In this document: positions 9,001-17,590 of the stretch, piece by piece
How positions within the stretch are numbered: position 1 is the stretch's first letter
Layout of the letters: every line of letters starts with the position of its first letter
From: Nodosilinea sp. LEGE 07088
GTDB lineage: Bacteria; Cyanobacteriota; Cyanobacteriia; Phormidesmidales; Phormidesmidaceae
Direction of reading: 5' to 3'
Assembly: GCF_015207395.1 (NCBI RefSeq)
Contig: NZ_JADEWX010000002.1
Span: 62,001 to 126,000 of the forward strand
Length of the DNA stretch: 64,000 bases
Notes under the pieces: generated by a model
What the model was told of the DNA's origin: nothing
Database searches by the model: none
What the model saw: the letters and a program-made list of their open reading frames with translations, nothing else
Program-made: the position numbers and the translations under genes

Positions 9001-9051
9001 ATTATACGGGGATCAGGGCATTTGCACAATTTCTGAGGACGTTTGCACAAT
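9001..9051 (-). promoter_or_regulatory. Promoter of the M23 gene with two phased TTTGCACAAT repeats
   Basis: On the minus strand there is a perfect -10 TATAAT (9001-9006), then a 17-bp gap to TTGTGC (9024-9029) as a weak -35. Two exact copies of the plus-strand decamer tttgcacaat lie at 9021-9030 and 9042-9051, exactly 21 bp (two helical turns) apart. The proximal copy covers the -35. This layout suits a regulator binding as a tandem on one face of the DNA. Confidence 0.6.
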
Positions 9052-9161
9052 GAAGCGGGCCCCTGAGGCAAGCAGTCTATCGCCGCTGCCGCCCTGCTAC
9101 TGTAAAGAATCCGTTACAATTATCTGACGGATCTAGATATGGTTAGCTGGGGGTTTGGTCT

Positions 9162-9950
9162 ATGGATGTTACCTGGTTAGACAGCAACTCATGGCTGCTG
9201 ACTGTAGGTCAGCAGCGAATTTTGCTTGATCCCTGGTTGGTAGGTGATTTAGTGTTTGGCCAACAGGCCTGGCTATTCAAGGGGAAGCATCCACAACCTC
9301 TGGCACTGCCCACGGATATTGACCTGATTTTGCTCAGCCAAGGGTTGGAAGACCATGCTCACCCCCCGACCCTAGCCGCCCTCGATCGCTCTATTCCAGT
9401 TGTGGCTTCACCCAATGCTGCCAAGGTTGTCAAGCATCTGGGGTATCACCACGTGACTGTGCTCGATCACGGTGAGCAGTTTACCCTCAACCAGCGAGTA
9501 ACGATTAAGGCCGTGCCCGGTGCGCCTATCGGCCCGACTGTTCTAGAGAATGGTTATATCCTACGGGAGGCTGAGACAGGTCTCTCGCTGTTCTACGAAC
9601 CCCACGGCTTCCACCAGCCCAATCTTCAAGCCGAAGGGCCCTTGGATGTGGTGATTACCCCCGCCGTCGATTTAAAACTACCTCTGGTGGGGCCAGTCAT
9701 TCGAGGACAGCAAGGAGCTCTAGAGTTGGTGAATTGGCTTCGACCCCAGGTGCTCTTACCCACCGCAGATGCTGGACAGGTCACCTACAGCGGCCTACTG
9801 CTTAACTTGCTCAAAGTCGAGGGCGATCTTCAAGCCCTGCAGGCGGCAATCGATCAGCAGGGCTTGTCAACTCGGGTTCTAGCCCCCAAAGTAGGTAAAA
9901 CCTTAACCCTTGACCTCGTTCAACCGGAGCCGATAACGGGGCAAGGTTAG
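9162..9950 (+). CDS. Metallo-beta-lactamase-fold protein with degenerate metal motif
   Basis: 262-residue MBL-fold hydrolase homologue of the UlaG-like group widespread in cyanobacteria. The opening strand-turn pattern (MDVTWLDSNSWLLTVGQQRILLDPWLVG) is typical. The HxHxDH motif reads S59-Q60-G-L62-E-D64-H65, so the first two metal His are replaced by Gln and Leu, while Asp64 and His65 remain. Later metal-ligand His are also hard to place. It may bind metal weakly or have another role. Function unknown. Divergent from the M23 peptidase gene; the 8977-9161 gap carries both promoters. Confidence 0.75.
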   Translation: MDVTWLDSNSWLLTVGQQRILLDPWLVGDLVFGQQAWLFKGKHPQPLALPTDIDLILLSQGLEDHAHPPTLAALDRSIPVVASPNAAKVVKHLGYHHVTVLDHGEQFTLNQRVTIKAVPGAPIGPTVLENGYILREAETGLSLFYEPHGFHQPNLQAEGPLDVVITPAVDLKLPLVGPVIRGQQGALELVNWLRPQVLLPTADAGQVTYSGLLLNLLKVEGDLQALQAAIDQQGLSTRVLAPKVGKTLTLDLVQPEPITGQG

Positions 9951-10008
9951 CCCTTGCAACATGATCCCCAAGGGCCTCAATGGGCTATTCATGAATGCAG
10001 TCTTCAGG

Positions 10009-10027
10009 TAACCTTCTTTTAAGGTTA
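10009..10027 (+). promoter_or_regulatory. Hairpin/operator upstream of psb34
   Basis: Perfect inverted repeat TAACCTT-CTTTT-AAGGTTA, ending 27 bp before the psb34 start. It may be a 5' leader stem or a repressor site. A Shine-Dalgarno AAGGAA follows at about 10041-10046. Confidence 0.4.
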
Positions 10028-10054
10028 GTCAACTTTTAAGAAGGAATCTTAGCT

Positions 10055-10225
10055 ATGCCTTACACCACTGAAGAGGGCGGTCGTCTGAATAATTTTGCCA
10101 ATGAGCCCAAGATGTATGAGGCTGAGCCGCCTACTTCATCTCAGAAGCGTAACTATATTATTCTGGGTGGTCTGGCGCTGGCGCTCATCGCTGGGCTAAT
10201 GACCGTGGCCGTGTCTGTCTCCTAA
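10055..10225 (+). CDS. psb34: Photosystem II assembly protein Psb34
   Basis: 56-residue single-span membrane protein. The N-terminus MPYTTEEGGRLNNFANEPKM is nearly invariant in the Psb34 (ssl1498) family, followed by YEAEPPTSSQKRNY and a transmembrane helix (about 35-54). Psb34 binds CP47-containing photosystem II assembly intermediates at the site used by high-light-inducible proteins and takes part in maturation of the complex. Ribosome binding site AAGGAA sits 9 bp before the ATG. The gene stands alone between the MBL-fold gene and a strong terminator. Confidence 0.9.
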   Translation: MPYTTEEGGRLNNFANEPKMYEAEPPTSSQKRNYIILGGLALALIAGLMTVAVSVS

Positions 10226-10267
10226 CTGAGCCGAGGCTCAGTAGATGCCGTGGCTTATATTTTTTGG

Positions 10268-10299
10268 CCTGGGGTAGGGGTGTCTACCCCAGGTTTATT
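10268..10299 (+). terminator. Rho-independent terminator after psb34
   Basis: 10-bp perfect stem CCTGGGGTAG / CTACCCCAGG with a 6-nt loop, followed by TTTATT. It ends the psb34 transcript 43 bp past the stop. Confidence 0.88.
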
Positions 10300-10363
10300 G
10301 TTAGCATCGGCCGCGGGTTGACCGGGGTAGAGTAGGCGAAGTAATCTCTTGACGCTGAGGGCC

Positions 10364-12433
10364 ATGGCAGATCGACCTCACTGGTTTGCAGGTGCAACGG
10401 GCAGTGGCAAGACATCCTGGCTGCTGCATCAGCTCGGCTCGGTATCGTCAGCAGCGCCGGGGCAAAGTCCACTAGTATTTGCCGCTAATGGCGATAATCG
10501 TTTGCGATTAGCTACTCGCTTGGGAGATAACGTGCCCGGCGTGGCAGTGGTCACCACTACCCCAAATGGATTTATCCAGGATGAGGTCACACTGTTTTGG
10601 CCGCTGCTGGTAGCGGAACTCGGTCTTTTTCCTCAGTTTCCGCTGCGGCTGCGGCCCGAAAACGAGCAAGATTTGGCGACTAGGCACTGGCAGCCGCAGC
10701 TGCTAGATGGCACCCTCACGGTAGAGGGCTGGCTAGAGACCCAATTCGTGCGGCGATCGCTAGATTTTTTGCAGATGGCCGCCGCGGCGGGCATTGAGGT
10801 AGAAGATCTGCCGGTGCTGCTGCCGGAGGGGATACCGTCGAGATATGCCCCTGAGGTGGTTTGGCAGGCCATCGGTAAAGCCCTGGTAGACTGGCGCGAC
10901 TGGTGCCTAGATCGGGGCCTACTGACCTACGGGGTGATGACCGAACTGTACTGGCGACATTTGTTGCCCCATCCGCTGTACCAGGAAAAGCTGCTGGCCC
11001 GCTACAACGGTGTTTTTGTGGATGATCTGGATGAATACCCGGCGATCGCCGCCCAGTGGTTACAGATATTTATCGATCGGGGTCGCCCGGTGGCCATTAC
11101 CTGGAATAGCCACGGCCAGGTGCGCATGGGGCTAGGGGCCGACCCCAACGCCCTAGAGCAGCTTAAAGGTCAGTGCCAGGTGATCGACGCGGCTAGCCCT
11201 GCCGCCGCGTCTTTGGCCCATCGGTGGGGCGATCAGGTGGTGGAGTGGGTGATGGATCCTTTAGCGCTAACACAACCCCTAGCCTGTTTTGAAACGCTAC
11301 AAACCGGATCGCGGGGAGAACTGCTGCGCAAGACAGCAGAGCGTGTGGCTGAAGCTGTAGAAAAGAGACAGGTTGCGCCCCAAGACATTGCCATCATTGG
11401 GCCAGGGCTGGATGCGATCGCCCGCTATACCCTGGCGACAATTTTGACCAACCGGGGGCTCCCGGTGGCCTCCCTGAGCGATCAGCGCCCGGTCATTCAC
11501 TCTCCCTTGGTGCGCGCCTTGCTGACGCTGCTGATCTTTGTTTACCCAGGGTTAGGACGGCTCGCCAGCACGGAGGATGTGGCCGAAATGCTCGTAGTCT
11601 TGAGCCAGATTCCCCAGGCTCCAGAGGTAGCACCCTGGTTTGAGTCCGTTCAAATTGACCCGGTGCGGGCCGAACTATTGGTTGACCACTGTTTTGAACC
11701 CAACCTCGATCGGCCTGAGTTGCTGCCAGTAGAACGCTTTGAGCGCTGGGATCGCCTGGGTCATAAAGCGACCGCAGCCTACGGCCAACTGCGCCAGTGG
11801 ATTGAGCACCAGCGCCAGCAGCGCCAGCAGCGGCTGACCCTGGGGGTAGTTAGTGTGTTGGATCGGGCTATTCAAACCTTTTTGTGGGGCGGTAGCCATC
11901 TCCCCCCCGATCAGCTGGCGGCCTTGAGAGAGCTGTTAGAAACAGCTCAGCACTACTGGGCCGTGGAAGAACGCCTACTTCAGGTCGAGCCCATTCTTAC
12001 TCCCACAGCCACCAAATCCCTGCAAACTTCTCTAGAACGATTTATTTTGCTGCTGCGCCAGGGCACCGTGACGGCTAACCCCTACCCCGTGGAACCAGAC
12101 CAGGTGATTACGGTGGCTACGGTGTATCAGTATCGATTGCAGCGACTACGCCATCGCTGGCACTTTTGGATCGACGCCGGATCGCCCCGATGGTTAGGGG
12201 GCACCGAAAATCTATTGTTTGGCTATCCGCTATTTTTGGCCTCCTATACCGGGCGACCCTGGACGACCGGAGATTTAGAAATGCTCCATCGGGATCGCCC
12301 TGAGCGGATCCTGCGCGACCTACTGGGGCGGGTGAGCGATCGCGTTGTGCTTTGCCACAGCGAACTGGCAGTCAGTGGCCAAGAACAGATCGGGCCTCTG
12401 CTGTCTCTGGTTACAGCCAATGCGACAGACTAG
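10364..12433 (+). CDS. UvrD/AddB-like P-loop protein (cyanobacterial recombinase-type)
   Basis: 689 residues from ATG 10364; a TTG 15 bp upstream is less likely. Walker A GATGSGKT (10-17) and a Walker B-like FVDDLDEYP near residue 225 are visible. The middle looks like the second RecA fold of SF1 helicases (DIAIIGPGLDAIARYTLATILTNRGLPVASLSDQRPVIHSPLVRALLTLL), resembling AddB/RecC-type exonuclease subunits. I cannot find a full helicase motif set, nor the Cys cluster and nuclease box of AddB. It is therefore probably an AddB-like accessory subunit of a cyanobacterial double-strand-break repair enzyme. No partner gene is adjacent. Function is inferred from fold resemblance only. Confidence 0.65.
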   Translation: MADRPHWFAGATGSGKTSWLLHQLGSVSSAAPGQSPLVFAANGDNRLRLATRLGDNVPGVAVVTTTPNGFIQDEVTLFWPLLVAELGLFPQFPLRLRPENEQDLATRHWQPQLLDGTLTVEGWLETQFVRRSLDFLQMAAAAGIEVEDLPVLLPEGIPSRYAPEVVWQAIGKALVDWRDWCLDRGLLTYGVMTELYWRHLLPHPLYQEKLLARYNGVFVDDLDEYPAIAAQWLQIFIDRGRPVAITWNSHGQVRMGLGADPNALEQLKGQCQVIDAASPAAASLAHRWGDQVVEWVMDPLALTQPLACFETLQTGSRGELLRKTAERVAEAVEKRQVAPQDIAIIGPGLDAIARYTLATILTNRGLPVASLSDQRPVIHSPLVRALLTLLIFVYPGLGRLASTEDVAEMLVVLSQIPQAPEVAPWFESVQIDPVRAELLVDHCFEPNLDRPELLPVERFERWDRLGHKATAAYGQLRQWIEHQRQQRQQRLTLGVVSVLDRAIQTFLWGGSHLPPDQLAALRELLETAQHYWAVEERLLQVEPILTPTATKSLQTSLERFILLLRQGTVTANPYPVEPDQVITVATVYQYRLQRLRHRWHFWIDAGSPRWLGGTENLLFGYPLFLASYTGRPWTTGDLEMLHRDRPERILRDLLGRVSDRVVLCHSELAVSGQEQIGPLLSLVTANATD

Positions 12434-12451
12434 ATCCAACCCGATATCAAA

Positions 12452-12495
12452 CCAACAAAAAGCGGGATGCCAGTTGACATCCCGCTTTTTGTTGG
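12452..12495. terminator. Bidirectional terminator between convergent genes
   Basis: 18-bp perfect inverted repeat (12452-12469 and 12478-12495) with an 8-nt loop. The arms end in A-run and T-run, so on either strand a GC stem is followed by TTTTTG. It serves both the AddB-like gene and rpsU, which converge here. Confidence 0.93.
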
Positions 12496-12519
12496 CCTGT
12501 GGCCAATTGGCTGAATCAT

Positions 12520-12696
12520 CTAGCGGTAGCGCTTCTTACGGCGAGCTACAGCTTTGCGCTTGCGCTTTTCCTGAGGCGTCTCGAAGTGGCGACGACGCTT
12601 TACCTCCGAAAAAATCCCTGCCTTAGAGACCTGCCGCTTAAAGCGACGCAGGGCCGATTCAATACCTTCGTTTTCACCTACAACGACTTGAGTCAT
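12520..12696 (-). CDS. rpsU: Ribosomal protein bS21
   Basis: 58-residue 30S subunit protein needed for initiation on many mRNAs. The start [20 protein letters not shown] is canonical; in-frame codons before it are non-conserved leader. The highly basic tail ([14 protein letters not shown]) is typical. Monocistronic, with a strong terminator 25 bp after the stop. The 12697-12933 region upstream is non-coding and holds its promoter. Confidence 0.96.
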   Translation of the reverse strand: MTQVVVGENEGIESALRRFKRQVSKAGIFSEVKRRRHFETPQEKRKRKAVARRKKRYR

Positions 12697-12933
12697 ACGA
12701 AATCGCTTCTTTACTCCTTGGATCTGCACTAGGAAATCAAACTACGGGCGCTGGAGGCCCACCCAAATCTTAAATTGCCCTGAAACGGCTGAGCCACCTC
12801 CCATTGTTCCAGGCAGAGTCGTCATTACCAGCTGCCACTACGAAGTATATTTTGGCAGCAAAATTCGGGGACAATGTCCCATTTGTCTTTAATAGACTAG
12901 CATAGAATATTAGCCTGACACAGTAGGCTGACC

Positions 12934-14196
12934 TTAAGCAGCATAGGTTTTGGGTCTTGGGAAGGGCAAGGTTCCGGTACACAGTCCTTTACCTAGACGT
13001 TGCTCACAGAAAGACTTTTCATCAGGGGCTAACTCGTCGTAGCTGATGTCACGACGCAGCACCATACCGTTGTGTCCAGCTATAAACCGAGGCAGTTCTT
13101 CGTCATCGATTGTGCGCAGGGTTTGAATGTCGTAGGTGGTGTAAGTGGTGAGCTGTGGGTCGTCAAAGGCAATATCGACCATTGTGATGACTTTCCAAGG
13201 CTGCAGGCGACTGTCGATCAGGGGCCGTGGCCCAGATCCCAAAATGCCAGTGTGCAGCAGCTGTAGCTTGCCCCGGTGGCCGGGATAGTAGGCGTGATGG
13301 TGACCGCTAATGTAGGTATGCACGTTGTAGCGCTCTAACATGGCCCGCAACTGGTCGGCGTTGTCGAGCACTTCACCAGGCTCGTCGCGCCCCACGGCCA
13401 CGGCATAGAGGGGCAAGTGGCTGAGCAAGATCCGCGCTTTGGCCTGTTGAGCGGTGTCGCTGGCTAGCGCTTGCTCGACCCAGGCTAGTTTCTCAGGCGG
13501 AATGCGGCTCGATGAGCCATCCCAGGCCATAAAGAAAATGCCCTGCTGCTCAAAAGTGTAATAGAACGGAAAGTCGGTGCGATCAATAAAGGTTACCCCG
13601 GGGTCATGCCCTGGCTCAGCCCAGTAGGCAGCTGCCAGATCTCGCTCTTGCTGGAACAAAAACTGATTGTGGACGCCTGTAGCACTAGAGGCATCGTGGT
13701 TACCAACGGTAAAGCCAAAGGGCAGATTTTGCTGGCGTAGGGGTGCCGCGATGTGGTCGTCAAAGGCCTGCCACATCGCCTTGATTTGTTCAGGGGTCAA
13801 GGCAGGGCTTTGCCCCGCTACCATATCGCCACCACATACCACGAGGTCAGGCTGCCAGAACGGCAATAGAGCGATCGCCTTGTCCACCTCGGGATCGTAA
13901 TCGGTCGATCCGTAGGCGCTGTTGAGATCGCTGATGACGGCCACCCGTACATCCTTACGTATCGGAGCAACCAGCCCTCCCGGGATAGCGGCCAAAATAG
14001 CCTGAGCCTCAGGGGATAGCTCAGGGGCTACGGGGGCATTTCCTTCCCTGGCTTGAGCTGCGGAAACATTCTCAGGAAGGGTACTAGAAGAGGAGGAGGG
14101 GCTGGGCGCAGAGCGCAGAGCCTGCTGGGAGCAAGCCAGGCACAAACTGAGCAGAAGTCCTAAACCGAACCCGATAAAAAAACGCTTAAAACCCAT
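12934..14196 (-). CDS. Metallophosphoesterase lipoprotein
   Basis: 420 residues. The signal peptide with lipobox LCLAC (Cys22) is followed by a Ser-rich spacer, then a calcineurin-like phosphoesterase domain (about 80-345). Metal motifs: SDLN (the usual DxH has Asn for His), GGDMV, GNHD, LSHLPLY and GHHH. It likely hydrolyses phosphate esters in the periplasm, anchored to a membrane. The altered first motif could change metal preference. The substrate cannot be read from sequence. Followed by the rpsU upstream region; not obviously in an operon. Confidence 0.85.
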   Translation of the reverse strand: MGFKRFFIGFGLGLLLSLCLACSQQALRSAPSPSSSSSTLPENVSAAQAREGNAPVAPELSPEAQAILAAIPGGLVAPIRKDVRVAVISDLNSAYGSTDYDPEVDKAIALLPFWQPDLVVCGGDMVAGQSPALTPEQIKAMWQAFDDHIAAPLRQQNLPFGFTVGNHDASSATGVHNQFLFQQERDLAAAYWAEPGHDPGVTFIDRTDFPFYYTFEQQGIFFMAWDGSSSRIPPEKLAWVEQALASDTAQQAKARILLSHLPLYAVAVGRDEPGEVLDNADQLRAMLERYNVHTYISGHHHAYYPGHRGKLQLLHTGILGSGPRPLIDSRLQPWKVITMVDIAFDDPQLTTYTTYDIQTLRTIDDEELPRFIAGHNGMVLRRDISYDELAPDEKSFCEQRLGKGLCTGTLPFPRPKTYAA

Positions 14197-14316
14197 GACC
14201 TACCCAGGGCTGACCACAGGCATAAACTTACCCTATCTGCCTGCTATTTGAGCACAAATAAAGTGAGGTTGTAGGGGCTACCCGCGATCGCTGAGACAAG
14301 TTGAGGGTGATTGCGG

Positions 14317-15315
14317 CTAAGGATTTGCCTGGGGGCGCTGGGTGCGGCAATATTGCACCAGCCCAACCAATAGAGCCGTCCCAACAATGTACTTAAACTC
14401 ATTGGGAATCCAGGTCTGGGGAGAGAAAAATCCTTCAATCAGACCGGCAATTACTAGCATAGGTACAATGCCATACAAGAGCTGGGCCGCTTGCAGCCCA
14501 CAGCGTTTGAAGGTGTCGATGCGGCGGTAGGGGCCAGGCACCAAAATACCTCGGGCTATCAGTAGCCCCGCCCCACCGGCCATAAAAATAGCGGGTAACT
14601 CAAGGGCTCCATGGGGAAAGACAAAAGCCCATAGATCGTAGGCCAAATTAGCCTGGGCCACTAAAACCCCCACACAGCCGATCATTAACCCGTTGAACAT
14701 CAGCAGAAAGACGGTAAATGCTCCGGGTGGGGTAATCAGAGGCCCTTGGGACATAAACATGGTGACTCCGCCCAAAATCGCCCGCAGGGAAACCCCGATA
14801 TTGTTGATCATGATGCCGCTAGAGGCAACGGGCTCGATGCCTATAATCGAAACAGTCCAGAGTTCTTGGCTGGTTTTGACCTCTTCGACAAACCCTTGAC
14901 CCAGAACCAGGGTGAGAAAGGCCGGATCTTGCCAGGCGATCCACCAGCCGACTAGCCCACCCATAACAAACAGAGCGGTGGCGACGGCAATGTAGCCCCA
15001 GCTCTGTTGCACGACCGCCGGAAAACCATAGCGACAAAAGTCTCCCAGGGCTTGCCATTCTTGCCGACGAGAGCCTTGATAAATCTGGCTATAGCTGCGG
15101 CTGGTGAGCCCCTGTAAGTCTTTAATGACTGCCTGACTCACACCATGCCCTTTGGCCCTGGCCAAGTCGGCTGAAACCGACCGATAGAGGCTGGCCATCT
15201 GTCGTACCTGGCCTTCAGATAGAGACCTGAGTCCGGTTTTTTCGGCCTGGGCAAGCAGGGTTTCGAGCTGCCGCCAACTAGATTCTCGTCGAGCCATCCA
15301 ACGCTGAACATTCAT
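14317..15315 (-). CDS. SpoIIM-family (stage II sporulation protein M-like) membrane protein
   Basis: 332 residues from ATG 15315 (MNVQRWMARRESSWRQLE, a start shared by cyanobacterial members). A cytosolic helical N-terminus of about 100 residues is followed by six or so transmembrane segments with the family pattern FPHGALELPAIFMAGGAGLLIA. In non-sporulating bacteria SpoIIM-like proteins usually sit beside RDD proteins, as here: the RDD gene lies two genes away across a divergent promoter. A role in membrane or envelope biogenesis is likely but unproven. Confidence 0.82.
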   Translation of the reverse strand: MNVQRWMARRESSWRQLETLLAQAEKTGLRSLSEGQVRQMASLYRSVSADLARAKGHGVSQAVIKDLQGLTSRSYSQIYQGSRRQEWQALGDFCRYGFPAVVQQSWGYIAVATALFVMGGLVGWWIAWQDPAFLTLVLGQGFVEEVKTSQELWTVSIIGIEPVASSGIMINNIGVSLRAILGGVTMFMSQGPLITPPGAFTVFLLMFNGLMIGCVGVLVAQANLAYDLWAFVFPHGALELPAIFMAGGAGLLIARGILVPGPYRRIDTFKRCGLQAAQLLYGIVPMLVIAGLIEGFFSPQTWIPNEFKYIVGTALLVGLVQYCRTQRPQANP

Positions 15316-15422
15316 GAAGTAAATGGGGTAAAACGGGCATTCTAAAGGGCGGTGTAGGCTAACCTCGAAATGACCAAACACGATGCCCTTGTCCACTGTA
15401 CTTTCTCCTGGAGACAGCGCCG

Positions 15423-16415
15423 ATGAACCCATCTGCACAGCAGGGTGACCAGCTTGGCCCCCTCAACCCCGGGGACGTAGTCAGTGCGGCCTTGCGACTC
15501 TACAAGGACAAATTTAAGCCCTACTTTCAGCTGGCCGTATTGGCTACCCTGTGGCTGTTAGCGGGCGTGGTTGGCATGGCGATCGCGATCGCGATTTTAG
15601 TGGTCATTGGTCTGGCCATCGGGGGCGATGTGGGCGCGATCGTTGGGGGCTTACTCGGCTTGCTGGTAGGGTTTGCGCCGCTGCTCTACGGCTCAGCTAA
15701 GTACTACGCGCTCTCCAGCGCCATCGGGCGGCTCTCCTTTCGCGAACTGATTAACCAGCCCGAGACATCCCTAGAGGCCCGCCGTCAGGTGGCTCCTCGA
15801 CTGGGACAGTTTTTATTTTTGGGCTTTTTGCTGATGCTGGCCTATATGGCCGCTTACCTAGTCGCTGTATTAGCGGCGCTGATTGGTGGTGGCAGCGTGG
15901 GTTTTTTGACAGCGGGCATCTTCTCCGCCCTGATCAATGGTTCTGTGGGGGCCGTAATCGGCATTAGTTTGGGCGCGCTGCTGGGTCTAGGTATTTTGCT
16001 GGTGGTGCTCATCTGGGTAGCCTCACGACTCTTTATTGCTGAGGTGGTCTTAGCCATCGAGTCCCAGCAGGATGCTGGCACCAGCATGAGCCGCAGTTGG
16101 GAGCTAACCCAGTCAGCAATTATGCGGATCCAGGTGGTATTTTTAGCCACTTTCTTGATTCAGCTGCCGATTTTGTCGGTAACCAACTATATTCCCAGCA
16201 TCATGCTCGAGCTATTGCCCGACGACACGGTGCTCTATAGCATCACAGCCCTGCTAAGTTTAATTTTGAGTCTGTTCGGCAGTATGGTGGTACTACCTTT
16301 GTGGCAGGCGGTTAAAGGTGTACTCTACTACGATTTGCGCAGCCGCCGAGAGGGCCTGGATCTGGCCCTGCGCCAAGGCGACGAAGGCATGCCCGCAGCC
16401 GATTTAGATCTATAG
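15423..16415 (+). CDS. Multi-pass membrane protein (glycerophosphodiesterase-membrane-domain/DUF975-like)
   Basis: 330 residues with a short cytosolic head (LNPGDVVSAALRLYKDKFKPYFQLAVLA) and about six long, Gly/Ala/Leu-rich membrane spans. The head and the motif SRLFIAEVVLAIESQQDAGTSMSRSWELT are typical of the membrane-domain families (YciC/DUF975-like) that accompany RDD proteins. No enzymatic domain is visible. It is divergent from the SpoIIM gene and precedes the RDD gene by 130 bp, so the three likely work in one envelope process. Ribosome binding site GGAG about 14 bp before the ATG. Confidence 0.65.
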   Translation: MNPSAQQGDQLGPLNPGDVVSAALRLYKDKFKPYFQLAVLATLWLLAGVVGMAIAIAILVVIGLAIGGDVGAIVGGLLGLLVGFAPLLYGSAKYYALSSAIGRLSFRELINQPETSLEARRQVAPRLGQFLFLGFLLMLAYMAAYLVAVLAALIGGGSVGFLTAGIFSALINGSVGAVIGISLGALLGLGILLVVLIWVASRLFIAEVVLAIESQQDAGTSMSRSWELTQSAIMRIQVVFLATFLIQLPILSVTNYIPSIMLELLPDDTVLYSITALLSLILSLFGSMVVLPLWQAVKGVLYYDLRSRREGLDLALRQGDEGMPAADLDL

Positions 16416-16443
16416 CTTCAGATAGTCAAGCTTCAGATAGTCA
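16414..16443. repeat. 15-bp tandem duplication after the stop codon
   Basis: Two exact tandem copies of agcttcagatagtca beginning inside the stop codon of the upstream gene. Probably a slippage product; no function evident. Confidence 0.8.
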
Positions 16444-16545
16444 AAACTAAAATGTGATCAGTGGTGCCGGGCGACGGAGCGTTCACGTCATCCTAAGTCC
16501 CATGGCCTTTTACCTCGTCACCTTCATTATACGCCCGCTTTCCCC

Positions 16546-17325
16546 ATGGCTCTCTTTAACACCGTTACCATTCGTACCCCTGAGAGCGTTGAGCTAGAGT
16601 TTGTGCTGGCGGGGGTAGGTAGTCGTGCAGTAGCCCTTATCCTCGACTATCTTGGGCTCGGGGCGGGGTTGATGGGGCTGGCGATTGTGTACAGTTTTCT
16701 GTTGGTACGCCTGATGGGGCTAGAAACAGTGCTGTCGATACCTAGCGAAACAGTCCAGCTCTGGATAACGGCGATCGCAGCGGTGCTAGCCTTTGCCCTT
16801 TATATCGGCTACTTTGCTCTGTTTGAAACCTGGTGGTATGGTCAAACCCCCGGCAAGCGCTACGCCAAAGTTCGCGTTATTCGCGACGACGGCCAGCCCG
16901 AACGACTCCCCCAGGCCACCCTGCGATCGCTGCTGCGCCCCATCGACGATATTCTCTTCATCGGCTTTTTTTGCATCCTGCTGAGCAAAACCGAAAAGCG
17001 GGTGGGTGACTGGTTGGCCGGTACGCTAGTGGTGCGTACTGACTCCGTCGCCGCTGGCAAGATTCAGGTAACCGAGCGGGCCCAGGTCATTGGTAAAGAC
17101 CTACTGGCTTTAGTTGATATTGCCCGACTCTCCCCCGATGACTGCGCCACGATTCGTGAGTTTTTGCAGCGGCGCTCGGCCATGAATCTTAAGGCCAAAG
17201 GTCTAGTCAGCGACCAGCTCGCTCGCCGCTTGAAAGCACAACTGGATTTAGAAACCCTCCCGACAGAAATGACTACCGATACTTTTTTAGAAGCCCTCTA
17301 TTGGGCCTATCAGCAAACCAGCTAG
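16546..17325 (+). CDS. RDD-family membrane protein
   Basis: 259 residues. An N-terminal segment (MALFNTVTIRTPESVELEFVLAGVGSRAVALILD) leads into three or four transmembrane spans, with the RDD core GQTPGKRYAKVRVI, LRSLLRPID and KRVGDWLAGTLVV (about 100-165). A cytosolic helical tail of about 90 residues follows. RDD proteins are small membrane proteins with proposed ion-antiport or envelope roles. The neighbourhood with a SpoIIM-like protein and a multi-pass membrane protein is a recurring set. The specific function is unknown. Confidence 0.85.
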   Translation: MALFNTVTIRTPESVELEFVLAGVGSRAVALILDYLGLGAGLMGLAIVYSFLLVRLMGLETVLSIPSETVQLWITAIAAVLAFALYIGYFALFETWWYGQTPGKRYAKVRVIRDDGQPERLPQATLRSLLRPIDDILFIGFFCILLSKTEKRVGDWLAGTLVVRTDSVAAGKIQVTERAQVIGKDLLALVDIARLSPDDCATIREFLQRRSAMNLKAKGLVSDQLARRLKAQLDLETLPTEMTTDTFLEALYWAYQQTS

Positions 17326-17590
17326 CCTCCCTCCATCGGTCTATTTTCTCTTCAGAGACACCACATCTTGCCTGGGCACGCTGAGGTGAAAGACGTTTTG
17401 TTCGAGTTCACAATGGGGAACCCTTGTTCCACGACCAACCACAAACCTGCTTTTGTGCTTTTGTCATTGCCCCCTTTTACCTTGACAGCTCCCAATTCTT
17501 AGAACCACCTAAAGCTTAGAGAGTCCTGATAACCAGGCTGCTATGATTCACAAAACGGTTCTGTAATTCACCTTATTCCCAGCCCAGGCT

